DNA from: Rathayibacter sp. SW19
Lineage (GTDB): Bacteria > Actinomycetota > Actinomycetes > Actinomycetales > Microbacteriaceae
DNA: 64,000 nucleotides
Direction of reading: 5' to 3'
NCBI RefSeq assembly: GCF_030866825.1
Contig: NZ_CP133020.1
Location: 1,364,001 to 1,428,000 of the forward strand
A model generated the notes under the pieces. The model saw only the letters and a list, made by a program, of their open reading frames with translations. It was not told the DNA's origin and searched no databases. Position 1 is the stretch's first letter, and each line of letters begins with the position of its first letter. The position numbers were made by a program, and so were the translations under genes. Shown piece after piece: positions 26,159 to 34,689 of this stretch.

Positions 26159-26443
26159 TCAGCCCTTCTGCCCCTTTGTCACGATAGAAGAGGCGGCGTC
26201 GGTGATCCCGTCGGCGGTGGGGGTGAGCTGCCCGGTGCTGTGAGCGGCCGTGCTATTCCCGCCGGGCTGCGTCACAGCATGAAGCTGAATTGGCAGTGCT
26301 GCAGAGAGGGTTGCGGCCAGCAGTGCGCCGGCGGCCAGTGCGCCGATTCGGCGCTGGATCGTGCGCTGCCGACGGCCCGGCCCGCCGATGTGCCCGGCGT
26401 CGGTCGCAGAAAAATAGGTGGTTGTCGCTGATGGGGTGAACAT
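26159..26443 (-). CDS. small exported or membrane-anchored protein, unknown
   Basis: This 94-residue protein has a basic segment (RRQRTIQRR) followed by a hydrophobic stretch GALAAGALLAATLSAALPI, fitting a signal peptide or a single membrane anchor, then a Thr/Ser-rich tail. The ATG at 26443 has GAAGGGC 6 nt upstream. No family was recognised. The control region carries CTCTAAAA-N8-GATTAGTG exactly as the gene at 27468 does, which supports it as real. Confidence 0.55.
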   Translation of the reverse strand: MFTPSATTTYFSATDAGHIGGPGRRQRTIQRRIGALAAGALLAATLSAALPIQLHAVTQPGGNSTAAHSTGQLTPTADGITDAASSIVTKGQKG

Positions 26444-26498
26444 GGTGTGCCCTTCATGGGTCGGAGAAAGACTAAGCCGTCGGCAACAACGCCTCTAG

Positions 26499-26522
26499 CA
26501 CTAATCCAACTCTTTTTTAGAG
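26499..26522 (-). promoter_or_regulatory. CTCTAAAA-N8-GATTAGTG element before the small exported gene
   Basis: On the minus strand CTCTAAAA (26515-26522) is followed after exactly 8 nt by GATTAGTG (26499-26506). A short inverted repeat GAGTC-TAAGAG-GACTC overlaps the box. The same composite is present before the gene at 27468. Confidence 0.55.
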
Positions 26523-26561
26523 TCCTCTTAGACTCCGACAGTCAACGCTCGTTGTCAAGGC

Positions 26562-27335
26562 TCACGTTTCGTCTGCGGTGTGGCGGCCAGTGATCGGGCG
26601 CTTGCTGGCGACCTCACTTGCGCTTGCGCTGGGTTTCAAACCCGGCCTTGGGATTGCGGCGTTTTGCGTGTTCTGGATGGTGACGCAACAACGGTTGGGT
26701 CGAAAGGTCAGCTCGGCCTGGGCATCCGGTTGGTCGCCGGAATCCAAGACTCCCCGGATGAGGTGCAAGTTCAGACCGCACACAATGTCGCGGTGTTCTT
26801 GGGAGAGGGCGTGGAAAGGGCAATTGCACAGTTCGATCGTTCCGTCGTCGTCGGCTCTGGGTTGGTAGCCACAGCTGCCCAAAACCGTCAAGAGGTCCCT
26901 CCCGGCCGAGTCTGCGCCGATGCTCTGACCCGTCGCGTATGCTGCCCCATTCACTGCGTCACGCACGGCACCGCTGGGGTCACGGTCGACCGAGGAGACC
27001 AGCAATCGGGCCAGCAGTTCGTAGTCGCGTGGCGGCACGCTCAGGGAGAGGTCTTGTTCGGAGCGACTGTAAATCTTCGCGGGGCGGCCGGCGCCGGGCC
27101 CGCTGCGACCGGGCGGCCGAGCGTAGTCGGCGCGCAACAGGCCGGCCTCCACCAACTTGTCCAGGTGGTAGGCGACCAGCGTGCGGCTGATGCCGGTGTC
27201 TCCCGCGACCTGATCCCGGCCAGCCGGCTTGTCGCGATCGCGTATGTACTCATACAGCCGGCGACGCACCGGATCGTCCAGACTGCCCAAGCTCGCCACC
27301 ACTCCCGGGTCGAGCGGAGACTCATTACCGGCCAT
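26562..27335 (-). CDS. ArsR/SufR-like regulator with Cys-rich C-terminus
   Basis: This 257-residue protein has an N-terminal winged helix-turn-helix (LGSLDDPVRRRLYEYI, GISRTLVAYHLDKLVEAGLL with wing GRPAKIYSRS) and a C-terminal domain with cysteines arranged ELCNCPFH, IVCGLN and NRCCV, resembling the cluster-binding part of SufR-type regulators. It may sense a metal, an Fe-S cluster or redox state. The ATG at 27335 follows a TATAGA box by 8 nt and has no ribosome site, so it is probably leaderless. It sits between secreted-protein genes that share a promoter motif and is the likely controller. Confidence 0.8.
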   Translation of the reverse strand: MAGNESPLDPGVVASLGSLDDPVRRRLYEYIRDRDKPAGRDQVAGDTGISRTLVAYHLDKLVEAGLLRADYARPPGRSGPGAGRPAKIYSRSEQDLSLSVPPRDYELLARLLVSSVDRDPSGAVRDAVNGAAYATGQSIGADSAGRDLLTVLGSCGYQPRADDDGTIELCNCPFHALSQEHRDIVCGLNLHLIRGVLDSGDQPDAQAELTFRPNRCCVTIQNTQNAAIPRPGLKPSASASEVASKRPITGRHTADET

Positions 27336-27359
27336 GGCCAAATTCTATAACTAACAATC

Positions 27360-27387
27360 TTGACAAGAACTTCATTGGGTATACGCT
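27360..27387 (+). promoter_or_regulatory. promoter of the Ig-like secreted-protein gene
   Basis: TTGACA (27360-27365) and TACGCT (27382-27387) are spaced by 16 nt. The CTCTAAAA box overlaps the -10 and the likely transcription start. The predicted leader is about 75 nt. Confidence 0.55.
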
Positions 27388-27409
27388 CTAAAAATAATAA
27401 TGATTAGTG
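27386..27409 (+). promoter_or_regulatory. CTCTAAAA-N8-GATTAGTG element before the Ig-like secreted gene
   Basis: CTCTAAAA (27386-27393) and GATTAGTG (27402-27409), 8 nt apart, match the element at 26499-26522 on the other strand. The position over the transcription start suits a repressor site. Confidence 0.55.
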
Positions 27410-27467
27410 ATAGTAGTAAGACTTCGTGATTTGGTGTCGCTGCTATCGACAGAGACGGGAACAGACC

Positions 27468-28862
27468 ATGCTTCACGCATTGACCGCAGGCCGCTTGAGC
27501 GCAGACGAACCACCCGACGGATCGCGACCCGATGGGTTACGACACCGGGCGACATGGAAGCGGTTGGCAGCGGTGCTGGCACTGGCGTCAGCGCTCGCGA
27601 TGGGCGTGGCAATGATGGCCGCGCCGCAATCCGCTCACGCGACATCCGCCATCGACGGGCAATGGACAGTCGTGCATGGCGGGACCGGGCAAGTGTCCCT
27701 CAACGCTGACGGCACCTACACCTCCACCTGTCAGGTCAACCCCGACTATGCAGACGCCTGGTGCCCGGCGCCCTCTGGCACCTTCCAATACAGCACCATG
27801 AGTACCGCGTCGGTCACCTTCACCGGTGCCGATGGCAGCACGACCTCGTACCGGGTCTCCGGTCTGGTCTCCAGCCCCGACACAATCACCTCGGTGTTCG
27901 GCAGCCGCACATACTCGCCACTGGTGATGAAGAAGGGCAACAACTTCGTCTGCACCGATTGGAGTGGCACCGGCACATCGTTCACCCAATGGGGCATCAG
28001 CCCGGAGGTCCAGTATGACGCGGCTAGCAGCCTTCTCTATGCGACCGGCTCACACGACCTGATCGGCCCGAATACGATAGACACCCAGGTGAACCTTGCC
28101 GAGACCGCACCGGACTACTTCCAAACTGGTTCGTGCGCAGGAGGAACGTACACGCTGACTCTCGCATCCTTCATCCACGTCGACAGTTTCAGCGATGCCA
28201 CGGTCGGTTCTTCAACGCCGGGAACGTGGACACCACAGGCTACCGTCGCGATCAAGGATCTGGCGGGCGTCCCGGTTTCGGGCGCAACGGTTGGGGCATA
28301 CTCCGCTGCCGTGTCGATGACGAGTTGCATCACGTCGGCGGACGGAACATGCACCTTGAGCGGCGCTACCCTCGCGGATACCGTCACGAGTGTAGACCTC
28401 AGGATCATCTCCACCGGCGTTGTCAAGGCCGGAACGCAATTCATGCAGTACCCCGCGCCGTCTAGCCTGCTGTACCTCACGATCAACCAACCGACCGGCT
28501 CGACACCGCCACCCGCATCTGCGGTCGATCACATCGGGGACCTGGACAACGCCACCACAGCTGTCTCGTCCAAGAATCAATGGCGGCCGCAAGTGACTGC
28601 CACCGTGCTGGATGCGGCCGGAGTGGCCGTGTCAGGCGCAACCGTGAGCGGAACATTCACCAACTACAAGGGAACCGTGACCTGCGTCACGGCCGCCGAC
28701 GGCACCTGCACACTGGGGAACATCTCTTTCCCAACCCGCACCACATCGACGGTGTTCACCGTCACCAACGTGGTGAAGGCGTCGTCAACATACGCGCCGA
28801 CGGCGAACACCGATCCGGATGGCGACAGCAATGGAACGACCATTACGGTGAACCGCCCATGA
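27468..28862 (+). CDS. large secreted protein with two Ig-like domains
   Basis: This 464-residue protein has a long N-region (about 35 residues), a hydrophobic signal LAAVLALASALAMGVAMM and a cleavage site near AHA. After an N-terminal domain (residues about 60-230) come two copies of an Ig-like module. The first holds TWTPQATVAIKDLAGVPVSG and TCTLSGATL; the second holds QWRPQVTATVLDAAGVAVSG and TCTLGNISF. Such modules occur in adhesins and cell-surface enzymes. There is no LPXTG or membrane anchor, so it is probably released or loosely bound. A GAGACGGGA site lies before the ATG. It is divergent from the regulator gene. Confidence 0.8.
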   Translation: MLHALTAGRLSADEPPDGSRPDGLRHRATWKRLAAVLALASALAMGVAMMAAPQSAHATSAIDGQWTVVHGGTGQVSLNADGTYTSTCQVNPDYADAWCPAPSGTFQYSTMSTASVTFTGADGSTTSYRVSGLVSSPDTITSVFGSRTYSPLVMKKGNNFVCTDWSGTGTSFTQWGISPEVQYDAASSLLYATGSHDLIGPNTIDTQVNLAETAPDYFQTGSCAGGTYTLTLASFIHVDSFSDATVGSSTPGTWTPQATVAIKDLAGVPVSGATVGAYSAAVSMTSCITSADGTCTLSGATLADTVTSVDLRIISTGVVKAGTQFMQYPAPSSLLYLTINQPTGSTPPPASAVDHIGDLDNATTAVSSKNQWRPQVTATVLDAAGVAVSGATVSGTFTNYKGTVTCVTAADGTCTLGNISFPTRTTSTVFTVTNVVKASSTYAPTANTDPDGDSNGTTITVNRP

Positions 28863-28936
28863 CGGGAAACAGCAGACACTGACTGCTGGTACTGACTGCT
28901 CGCCCGAAGAGCAGTGCTCAATGACGAGCACAAGAA

Positions 28937-28977
28937 GACGAGATCTCCCTGAGTTGTGAACTCAGGGAGATCTCGTC
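28937..28977. terminator. bidirectional terminator, perfect 19-bp stem
   Basis: The stem starts GACGAGATCTCCC, its mirror ends GGGAGATCTCGTC, and a 3-nt loop (GTG) closes it. It lies between two convergent genes (ending at 28862 and 29042), the expected position for a shared terminator. There is no long T-tract, which is common in actinobacteria. Confidence 0.8.
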
Positions 28978-29041
28978 ATATCCGCCGAACCGAAGACGAC
29001 CAACCGTCCAGGCAAGAGCTCATCGCCAATGTAGGAGTGCG

Positions 29042-30286
29042 CTACGCCTTCTTAGGCCCGGCTCCGATCGACCACACGCGTGGTGGCGTCGTGCCGTTGA
29101 CCGAGTGATCGCCGACAATGCGAGCCTTGAACACCCAGGGGTTGTGGTTGGCCGCCGTGCGCGCATTGCGCCAGTGCCGATCGAAGTTCTTATGCGTGCT
29201 CACCCCGGATGCCGCCAGCGCATTGAAGATGTTGGACGTTGCTCTCGTCGCGAGATCGGTCAGCACGACCTGTGCCTTTGCCGATTCGAGTTCCGCGACA
29301 TCGTTGCGGCGCTCGTCCTCGAGCTCGTCGCCGAGGAATGCACCCTCGTATGCGCCCTGAAGGGCGCGGGCGGCGCGCTCGACAGTGGCTTCCGCCGCAT
29401 AGGCCTGGGCGGAGACCTCGCCGACCACTTGCAGAATCTGCGGGTCGGCCGCGAACGAATCGGCGTTGCCGTGGGAGAAGATCCGGGTGCGATTGCGCAC
29501 CTCGGTGGCGATCTCACGCTCGGCTGCTGTAATGCTGCCCGCCAGTACCGCCAGGAGCACGACCTGATAGAACGCCGTCTGATACTTGAATCGCGTGTCG
29601 AAATCGATCACATCCTCGGCCTTGACTACCGCATTCACGAACGTGCTGGTTCCCGAACCGGTCGTCTGCTGGCCGAAGCCGTCCCAGTCATCCGCGTGGC
29701 TGACGCCGCTCTGGTGGGCGTTGACCACGGCGATAACCTTGGCACCGTTGTCCGTGCGCTGCGCGAACGTGTCGATCCAGTCCGCGAAGATACTGCCCGT
29801 CGAGTAGTACTTCGTGCCGTTCACGTAGAACTCGCTGCCATCGCCACCGGGGATCGGGCTCACCTTGGTGATCACATCGCCGATGGCCACTGTGCCCACC
29901 TCTGTCCACGAGTTGCCGGCGATCTGCCCGTCGGCGAACCGCCTCAGCCAGACGTCGCGCTGGCCGTCGCGGGCGACCAGCCGGTCTTCGACGAACGCGA
30001 AGTGCCCGCGTAGCGCCTGGGGAATGTTCGAGTCGGCTGCCGCCAGTTCGGTCAGCAGCCGAAACAGTTGCGGCAGGCTGGCACCGAAGCCGCCGTACTC
30101 GACCGGCACCCGCAGCGCGCCGAACTTGGCGTTCGTGAGTTCAGTGATCTCGTCGTACGGAAGACTGTGGTCTCGTTCTCGAGCGGATGCGCCCTGCGCG
30201 ATCCGCGCAAAAATCGGCCGGAAAACTTCTGCGATCGTCTCATATTCGACCTCGGTGGTCGGGATGAATGTGGGTGCAATTGACAT
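29042..30286 (-). CDS. acyl-CoA-dehydrogenase-like flavin monooxygenase (DszC/SfnB type)
   Basis: This 414-residue protein has the acyl-CoA dehydrogenase fold without a typical acyl-CoA dehydrogenase base. Segments are LRVPVEYGGFGASLPQLFRL, SWTEVGTVAIGDVIT, FYVNGTKYYSTGSIFADWID, and the C-terminal FDRHWRNARTAANHNP, which marks the DszC/SfnB group. These enzymes use FMNH2 and O2 to oxidise sulfur or nitrogen compounds and need a separate flavin reductase. The ATG at 30286 has GAAAGG upstream; the open frame runs much further upstream but without coding character. The AmiS/UreI-type transporter gene precedes it by 80 nt on the same strand, suggesting a common substrate. Confidence 0.83.
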   Translation of the reverse strand: MSIAPTFIPTTEVEYETIAEVFRPIFARIAQGASARERDHSLPYDEITELTNAKFGALRVPVEYGGFGASLPQLFRLLTELAAADSNIPQALRGHFAFVEDRLVARDGQRDVWLRRFADGQIAGNSWTEVGTVAIGDVITKVSPIPGGDGSEFYVNGTKYYSTGSIFADWIDTFAQRTDNGAKVIAVVNAHQSGVSHADDWDGFGQQTTGSGTSTFVNAVVKAEDVIDFDTRFKYQTAFYQVVLLAVLAGSITAAEREIATEVRNRTRIFSHGNADSFAADPQILQVVGEVSAQAYAAEATVERAARALQGAYEGAFLGDELEDERRNDVAELESAKAQVVLTDLATRATSNIFNALAASGVSTHKNFDRHWRNARTAANHNPWVFKARIVGDHSVNGTTPPRVWSIGAGPKKA

Positions 30287-30366
30287 GGTGCTGGCCTTTC
30301 GTGTGGGAGTTCGGTACGGCGGTAGAGGGTGGGGGAGCTGGATAGGGGAGCGCTGGCTGCGCGGAG

Positions 30367-31050
30367 TCAGGCGGGCAGCGAATCGGCCGAATCCTCGACC
30401 GGAACTGGAGCGGGAATTGAAGCAGGAACAGCAGTGGGAACCGCGGCTGAGGTGCGTGGCGCGCGATTCGCCGCCGGGGCAGCGAGGAAGATGGCGAGAA
30501 CGAACAGCGCAGCAATGGCGACGAGCGCGATGATCGCGGCGGGCGCATCCGTCGGCCAGGTTCCGGTCAAGCCGAGGATTGCCGGGACGGTGGTCGTGAC
30601 CTGGCTGGTGAGAATGAGAGCCCAACCGGTGTATGCGGTGAGGCCGGTCTTGCCCAGGGCCAGGAGGAGAAAGAACAGCGTCCACAGGCCGGCCCAGCTG
30701 AGCCACAGAACGCTCAGCAACGGGTTGGTGGCTATGCTGGCCGCAGCGTAGAAGAGGCCGAGTGCCGCGACGAGCCCGCAGAACCAGCCCAGGCCGACCG
30801 AGCCGAGGCCGCGCAGGGAATCCAGCCCGACGTAGGTGTAGGTCAGGCCGAACAGAAAGACGCCGCTCACACTCAGCAGTGCTGTCGAGTTTCCGTTCGC
30901 CGCCACGGCGAGCAAGGCGCACAACAGCAGTTGCGTGCCGCCGATGAGGAGGTTGAAGTATCCGCTGTCCCGCGCGGGGATGCGGCCGAGCAGCCCCAGC
31001 CCGTTGACGAGGAGCGCGGCGCCGGAAAGTATCAGGCAGATGTAGGACAC
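30367..31050 (-). CDS. AmiS/UreI-family transporter
   Basis: This 227-residue membrane protein has seven hydrophobic segments and the family start GTG-coded MSYICLILSGAALLVNGLGLLG, with TYTYVGLDSL and GWFCGLVA. AmiS/UreI proteins are channels for urea or short amides. A 30-residue Ala/Pro-rich cytoplasmic tail at the C-terminus is extra. GAAAGGGAAA lies 6 nt before the GTG. The next gene is a flavin monooxygenase rather than the usual amidase or urease, which is unusual. Confidence 0.85.
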   Translation of the reverse strand: MSYICLILSGAALLVNGLGLLGRIPARDSGYFNLLIGGTQLLLCALLAVAANGNSTALLSVSGVFLFGLTYTYVGLDSLRGLGSVGLGWFCGLVAALGLFYAAASIATNPLLSVLWLSWAGLWTLFFLLLALGKTGLTAYTGWALILTSQVTTTVPAILGLTGTWPTDAPAAIIALVAIAALFVLAIFLAAPAANRAPRTSAAVPTAVPASIPAPVPVEDSADSLPA

Positions 31051-31390
31051 AGCGGGTTTCCCTTTCGTCGGTGACGCCTGGGTTCAGGCGTTGCGTGTCG
31101 CCAACCGTACGGCCATCGCGCGGCGGCGCCAAAGGTTCCTGACGTCGTGTGACGCTGAGTTGCGCTCTGTGACGCTTGTGACGCTCTCGGGCGCACGGAT
31201 TTGCGCTGGTGCGTGTCGTCAATGCGCAGTCTTGCGCCCGTTTATGAGATCACTGATCCCGTCGGCTCACGGGCCCCACGGGCCTCACCGGCCTCACCGG
31301 ACGGACCGGATTCACCGGCCTCACCGGACTCACTGACTCCGCGGATTCCACACATCGGCGCCAGGCCGATTCCTCCGCCGGCCGTGTCAG

Positions 31391-31825
31391 TCAGCGCGCC
31401 TGCCAGCCGTTGCCTGACACACTCAGCGGATGCAGCGTCAGTCGAAGCCGCCGTTCGTCGACCATGGCCTGAAAGAACTCGGCTGGGTTCGGGTGCGGCA
31501 CATCGCTGATCGAGTTGTAGAGGGTGAGCAGGTCTTGCCCGGGCTGGTCGCCAGGCTCGGTGCTGATGGCGCCAACTTCGGCCGTACACAACACGGACGC
31601 GAAGGCCCAGAAGTTGGGACCGAGCACGTGCATGGTTGCGCGCGGGTCCCGCAGCAGGTTGCGGGTTTTCGCCCGCGACGCCGTGACCGAGACGTGAAAG
31701 TCGGTGCCGTCGAAAGCGGTGCCAACGTTCGAGGACTGCGGCGCACCGTTCGCTCGGATGGTGATCAGAACGGCCTGGTGCCGGCGCGTCAGCCAGGTGC
31801 GCACCTCGTCGGTAAGTTCGGCCAT
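31391..31825 (-). CDS. PPOX-class (FMN/F420-binding split barrel) oxidoreductase
   Basis: This 144-residue split-barrel protein of the pyridoxamine-phosphate-oxidase-like family has LTRRHQAVLITIRANGAPQS, VSVTASRAKTRNLLRDPRATMHVLG, and a C-terminal half for dimer formation. Actinobacterial members reduce substrates with F420 or bind FMN or heme. GAGGAG lies 7 nt before the ATG at 31825. No operon partner lies close. A degenerate CCGGCCTCAC repeat occupies 31260-31330 downstream. Confidence 0.8.
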   Translation of the reverse strand: MAELTDEVRTWLTRRHQAVLITIRANGAPQSSNVGTAFDGTDFHVSVTASRAKTRNLLRDPRATMHVLGPNFWAFASVLCTAEVGAISTEPGDQPGQDLLTLYNSISDVPHPNPAEFFQAMVDERRLRLTLHPLSVSGNGWQAR

Positions 31826-31955
31826 CGTGTCTCCTCTTCCGTCTTCTACGTTGCACCCATCTTGCACGCCGGGCAAGCGCGCGAGCGCTGTCTGCTATGA
31901 ATGATGGGGCGGCTCGATGCCGTCGAAACGCATTACACGTCTTGGGGAAACTTCA

Positions 31956-33458
31956 ATGAGAATATCGGTCATCGGCTGCGGATATCTGGGCGTCGTTCAC
32001 GCGGCCGCGATGACCGAACTCGGCCACGACGTTGTCGGCATCGACGTCGATGAGCAGAAGATCAAGCTGTTGTCGGCGGCGCATCCGCCGTTCTTCGAGC
32101 CGGGATTGCCCGAAGTCCTCACCTCGGCGATGGCAACCGGCCGCCTGCGCTTCTCCACCGACATTGCGGATGCGCACGGCTCGCAGGTGCACTTCGTCGC
32201 CGTGGGCACGCCCCAACTTCCCGGCAGCTACGCCGCCGACCTCACCTACGTGAACGCGGCGATCGACGCGCTGCTACCGCAGCTGAGTGCGGGGGACCTC
32301 GTCGTCGGCAAGAGCACGGTGCCGGTGGGCACCGCAGCGCGCCTGGCCGGGTTGGTTGAGGCATCCGGAAGCGGGGCATCACTCGCCTGGAATCCGGAGT
32401 TTCTGCGCGAGGGCTTCGCCGTCAAAGACACGCTGGCGCCCGACCGCTTGGTCTATGGGGTGGCGCGCCGCCCCGCCCCCGTTGGTCGAGTAGCGAGCGC
32501 TAGCGAGCGTATCGAGACCCGGCCCGAAGGTCTCGATACGGCCGCAGGCGGCCTACTCGACCAGCGGGAGGCGGGCGGCCTACTCGACCAGCGGGGGGCG
32601 GGCGGCCTACTCGACCAGCGGGGGGCGGGCGGCCTACTCGACCACCAGGAGGCGGGCGGCGAGCTCGACCAGGGGGCAGTCGACATCCTCAACGAGGTGT
32701 ACGCGAAGGCCGTCGCCGCTGGCACGCCCGTCGTCGTCACCGACTACGCGACGGCCGAGCTGGTGAAAGTGTCGGCGAACGCGTTCCTGGCCACCAAGAT
32801 CAGCTTCATCAATGCGATGGCCGAGATCGCGGAGGTGACCGGTGCCGACGTCACCCAGCTAGCGGATGCGATCGGTTTCGACGCCCGCATCGGCCGTCGC
32901 TTTTTGAACGCCGGCGTCGGCTTCGGTGGCGGTTGCTTGCCGAAGGACATCCGCGCGTTCTCAGCCAGGGCTGACGAGTTGGGCCGTGGTGAGTCGGTCG
33001 CGTTCTTGAAGGAGGTCGACGCGATCAACCTGCGCCGGCGGCAGCGAGTGGTCGACCTGGTGCTCGAATCTCTCGATGACGAACCGCACCTGAAAAAAGT
33101 AGCCGTGCTCGGGCTCGCGTTCAAACCGAACTCCGACGACGTGCGCGACTCGCCGGCGCTGGATGTGGCCGTGCAGCTGCACGGCCGCGGCGCCACCGTC
33201 GTCGCGACGGATCCGGAAGCGATTCCGAACGCGCGCCGCTTGAACCCGCAACTGACATTCGTCGAAGACGCCACCGACGCGTTGACGGATGCCGACGTTG
33301 TCGTGCTGGTCACCGAGTGGGCCCAGTTCCGCCAGCTCGACCCTGTGGCGCTGCGCTCGATCGTGCGCCAGCCCGTGATCATCGACGCCCGCAACTGCCT
33401 TGATGCGGCCGCGTGGCGAGCCGCCGGCTGGACCTATCGAGGGCTCGGCCGGCCGTAG
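31956..33458 (+). CDS. ugd: UDP-glucose 6-dehydrogenase with a repeat-encoded insertion
   Basis: This 500-residue enzyme oxidises UDP-glucose to UDP-glucuronate with 2 NAD+. Motifs are the Rossmann start ISVIGCGYLGVVHAAAM, GKSTVPVGTA, WNPEFLREGFAV, KVSANAFLATKISFINAMAE and the catalytic Cys in GFGGGCLPKD, then GLAFKPNSDDVRDSPAL. The family has about 430 residues; the excess is one block of about 70 residues (169-240) between DRLVYGV and GAVDILNEVYA. This block is a GGTCGAGTAG-type repeat plus four and a half 27-bp tandem units, read in frame as repeats of AGGLLDQRG. It falls in a surface loop between the NAD domain and the linker helix, so the enzyme may stay active. Confidence 0.9.
   Translation: MRISVIGCGYLGVVHAAAMTELGHDVVGIDVDEQKIKLLSAAHPPFFEPGLPEVLTSAMATGRLRFSTDIADAHGSQVHFVAVGTPQLPGSYAADLTYVNAAIDALLPQLSAGDLVVGKSTVPVGTAARLAGLVEASGSGASLAWNPEFLREGFAVKDTLAPDRLVYGVARRPAPVGRVASASERIETRPEGLDTAAGGLLDQREAGGLLDQRGAGGLLDQRGAGGLLDHQEAGGELDQGAVDILNEVYAKAVAAGTPVVVTDYATAELVKVSANAFLATKISFINAMAEIAEVTGADVTQLADAIGFDARIGRRFLNAGVGFGGGCLPKDIRAFSARADELGRGESVAFLKEVDAINLRRRQRVVDLVLESLDDEPHLKKVAVLGLAFKPNSDDVRDSPALDVAVQLHGRGATVVATDPEAIPNARRLNPQLTFVEDATDALTDADVVVLVTEWAQFRQLDPVALRSIVRQPVIIDARNCLDAAAWRAAGWTYRGLGRP
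32484..32690. repeat. in-frame repeat insertion inside ugd
   Basis: 32484-32520 is a full GGTCGAGTAG...TATCGAGACC unit. 32528-32566 is the inverse unit GGTCTCGATAC...CTACTCGACC. From 32558 a 27-bp unit (starting CGGCCTACTCGACCAGCGGG) is repeated about 4.5 times. All of it lacks stop codons in the ugd frame. Confidence 0.9.
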
Positions 33459-33553
33459 CAACTTATGTTGTCGCCAGTTTGCTGTTGCCCGTTCGCGCAC
33501 TCAAACCATGGCCTCGCCGCTGCGTCCCAGGTGCGCTCTGGTTGAATGGTCCA

Positions 33554-34339
33554 GTGACCACCCACGATCCCGCCGTTCCGCCCCTCGTGGCGTTCGACCT
33601 CGACGACACCCTGGCGCCGTCCAAGTCGCCTTTGCCGCCGCCGATGGTGGCGAGCCTGGTCGCGCTGTTGGGGGCGACATCCGTCTGTGTGATTTCGGGG
33701 GGACAGTTCGGGCAGTTCCGTGCGCAGGTGATCGAGCGACTGACGGATGCGACGCCCGCCCAGCTCGCCCGGCTGCACCTGATGCCGACCTGTGGAACGC
33801 AGTATTACCGTTACGTCGATGGGGAGTGGGCGCAGCAGTACGCGCAGAACCTCACGGACGACGAGAAGTCGCGCGCCCTCGCTGCCGTCGAGGGTTCGGC
33901 GCGGTCGCTGGGGTATTGGGAGTCGGAAACGTGGGGGCCGATTCTCGAGGACCGTGGCTCGCAGATCACGTTTTCGGCTCTGGGTCAGAGTGCACCCGTG
34001 TCGGCGAAGACCGCGTGGGATCCGTCCGGGTCGAAGAAGAACGCTCTGCGCGCGGAAGTTGCAGCCTTGCTTCCCGACCTGGAGGTACGGTCCGGCGGGT
34101 CGACCTCCGTGGATATCACCCGCAAGGGCATAGACAAGGCCTACGGCATGCGTGCGCTGTCTGACCTGACGGGTATTGCGCTGACGGACATGCTCTTCGT
34201 CGGCGACCGCCTCGACCCCGATGGCAACGACTATCCGGTGAAGGCGCTGGGCGTGCCGTGCGAGGCGGTGACGGGTTGGCCGGACACTGTCGCGTTGGTC
34301 GAACGCCTGCTGGCTGCCGTGCCGGCTACGCCTGCGTGA
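33554..34339 (+). CDS. HAD-superfamily phosphatase (type IIB, phosphomannomutase-like fold)
   Basis: This 261-residue HAD enzyme has motif I VAFDLDDTLAPSKSPL, motif II ICVISGGQ-like (VCVISGGQFGQF), a cap domain in the middle, ITRKGIDKAYGMRAL (motif III Lys) and LFVGDRLDPDGNDYPV (motif IV). It is close to the eukaryotic phosphomannomutase/sucrose-phosphatase group of HAD-IIB. The GTG start at 33554 is chosen because the preceding 33413-33553 has no ribosome site; TTGAAT 6 nt before may be a leaderless -10. The substrate is probably a sugar phosphate. It follows ugd by 95 nt, so cell-envelope sugar metabolism is possible. Confidence 0.78.
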   Translation: MTTHDPAVPPLVAFDLDDTLAPSKSPLPPPMVASLVALLGATSVCVISGGQFGQFRAQVIERLTDATPAQLARLHLMPTCGTQYYRYVDGEWAQQYAQNLTDDEKSRALAAVEGSARSLGYWESETWGPILEDRGSQITFSALGQSAPVSAKTAWDPSGSKKNALRAEVAALLPDLEVRSGGSTSVDITRKGIDKAYGMRALSDLTGIALTDMLFVGDRLDPDGNDYPVKALGVPCEAVTGWPDTVALVERLLAAVPATPA

Positions 34340-34412
34340 GCTGCGTCATCCGCCCAGAGCTGCGTCATCCGGCAGAGCTGGGTCATCCGCCCGAGCTGGG
34401 TCATCCGCCCAG
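34338..34412. repeat. tandem repeat GAGCTGsGTCATCCGCCC
   Basis: Four degenerate copies of an 18-19 bp unit (GAGCTGCGTCATCCGCCCA / GAGCTGGGTCATCCGCCC) begin at the stop codon of the HAD gene and end before the CGCCTTACATAAGG palindrome. No gene was seen in 34340-34689. Confidence 0.75.
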
Positions 34413-34435
34413 CATTCGATATCTGCTTTTTCCTT

Positions 34436-34475
34436 GTTTCAAATCCGCCTTACATAAGGCGCATTCTAAATAGCG
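34436..34475. repeat. interspersed palindrome (copy 3)
   Basis: It contains GTTTCAAATCCGCCTTACAT, identical to copy 1, with the core CGCCTTA-CA-TAAGGCG at 34446-34461. The right arm has diverged (GCATTCTAAATAGCGAG). Confidence 0.75.
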
Positions 34476-34689
34476 AGAACGCAGCTGCTTTTTCCCGGAG
34501 CGCAGTGGATTTCCGAGAGGCAGTGGACGACCCGCAGGTGCGGCGACGCTGATTGCCGAGATCGGCTGCGCGTCACTTCGACCCGACAGGCAGGCGCGGG
34601 GCGGCGTTGTCCACAGCTGGGCGGCGTGCGGGCCTGACTGGATTGCGACGCTGCTAGCTTCTGCTGTATCGGCCTGGGAGAATGGGGGT

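Noticed and set aside
29042..31222. 726-codon continuous minus frame through the monooxygenase gene
   Set aside because: The monooxygenase starts at 30286 with a ribosome site. The extra upstream part is antisense-frame sequence across the AmiS/UreI gene.
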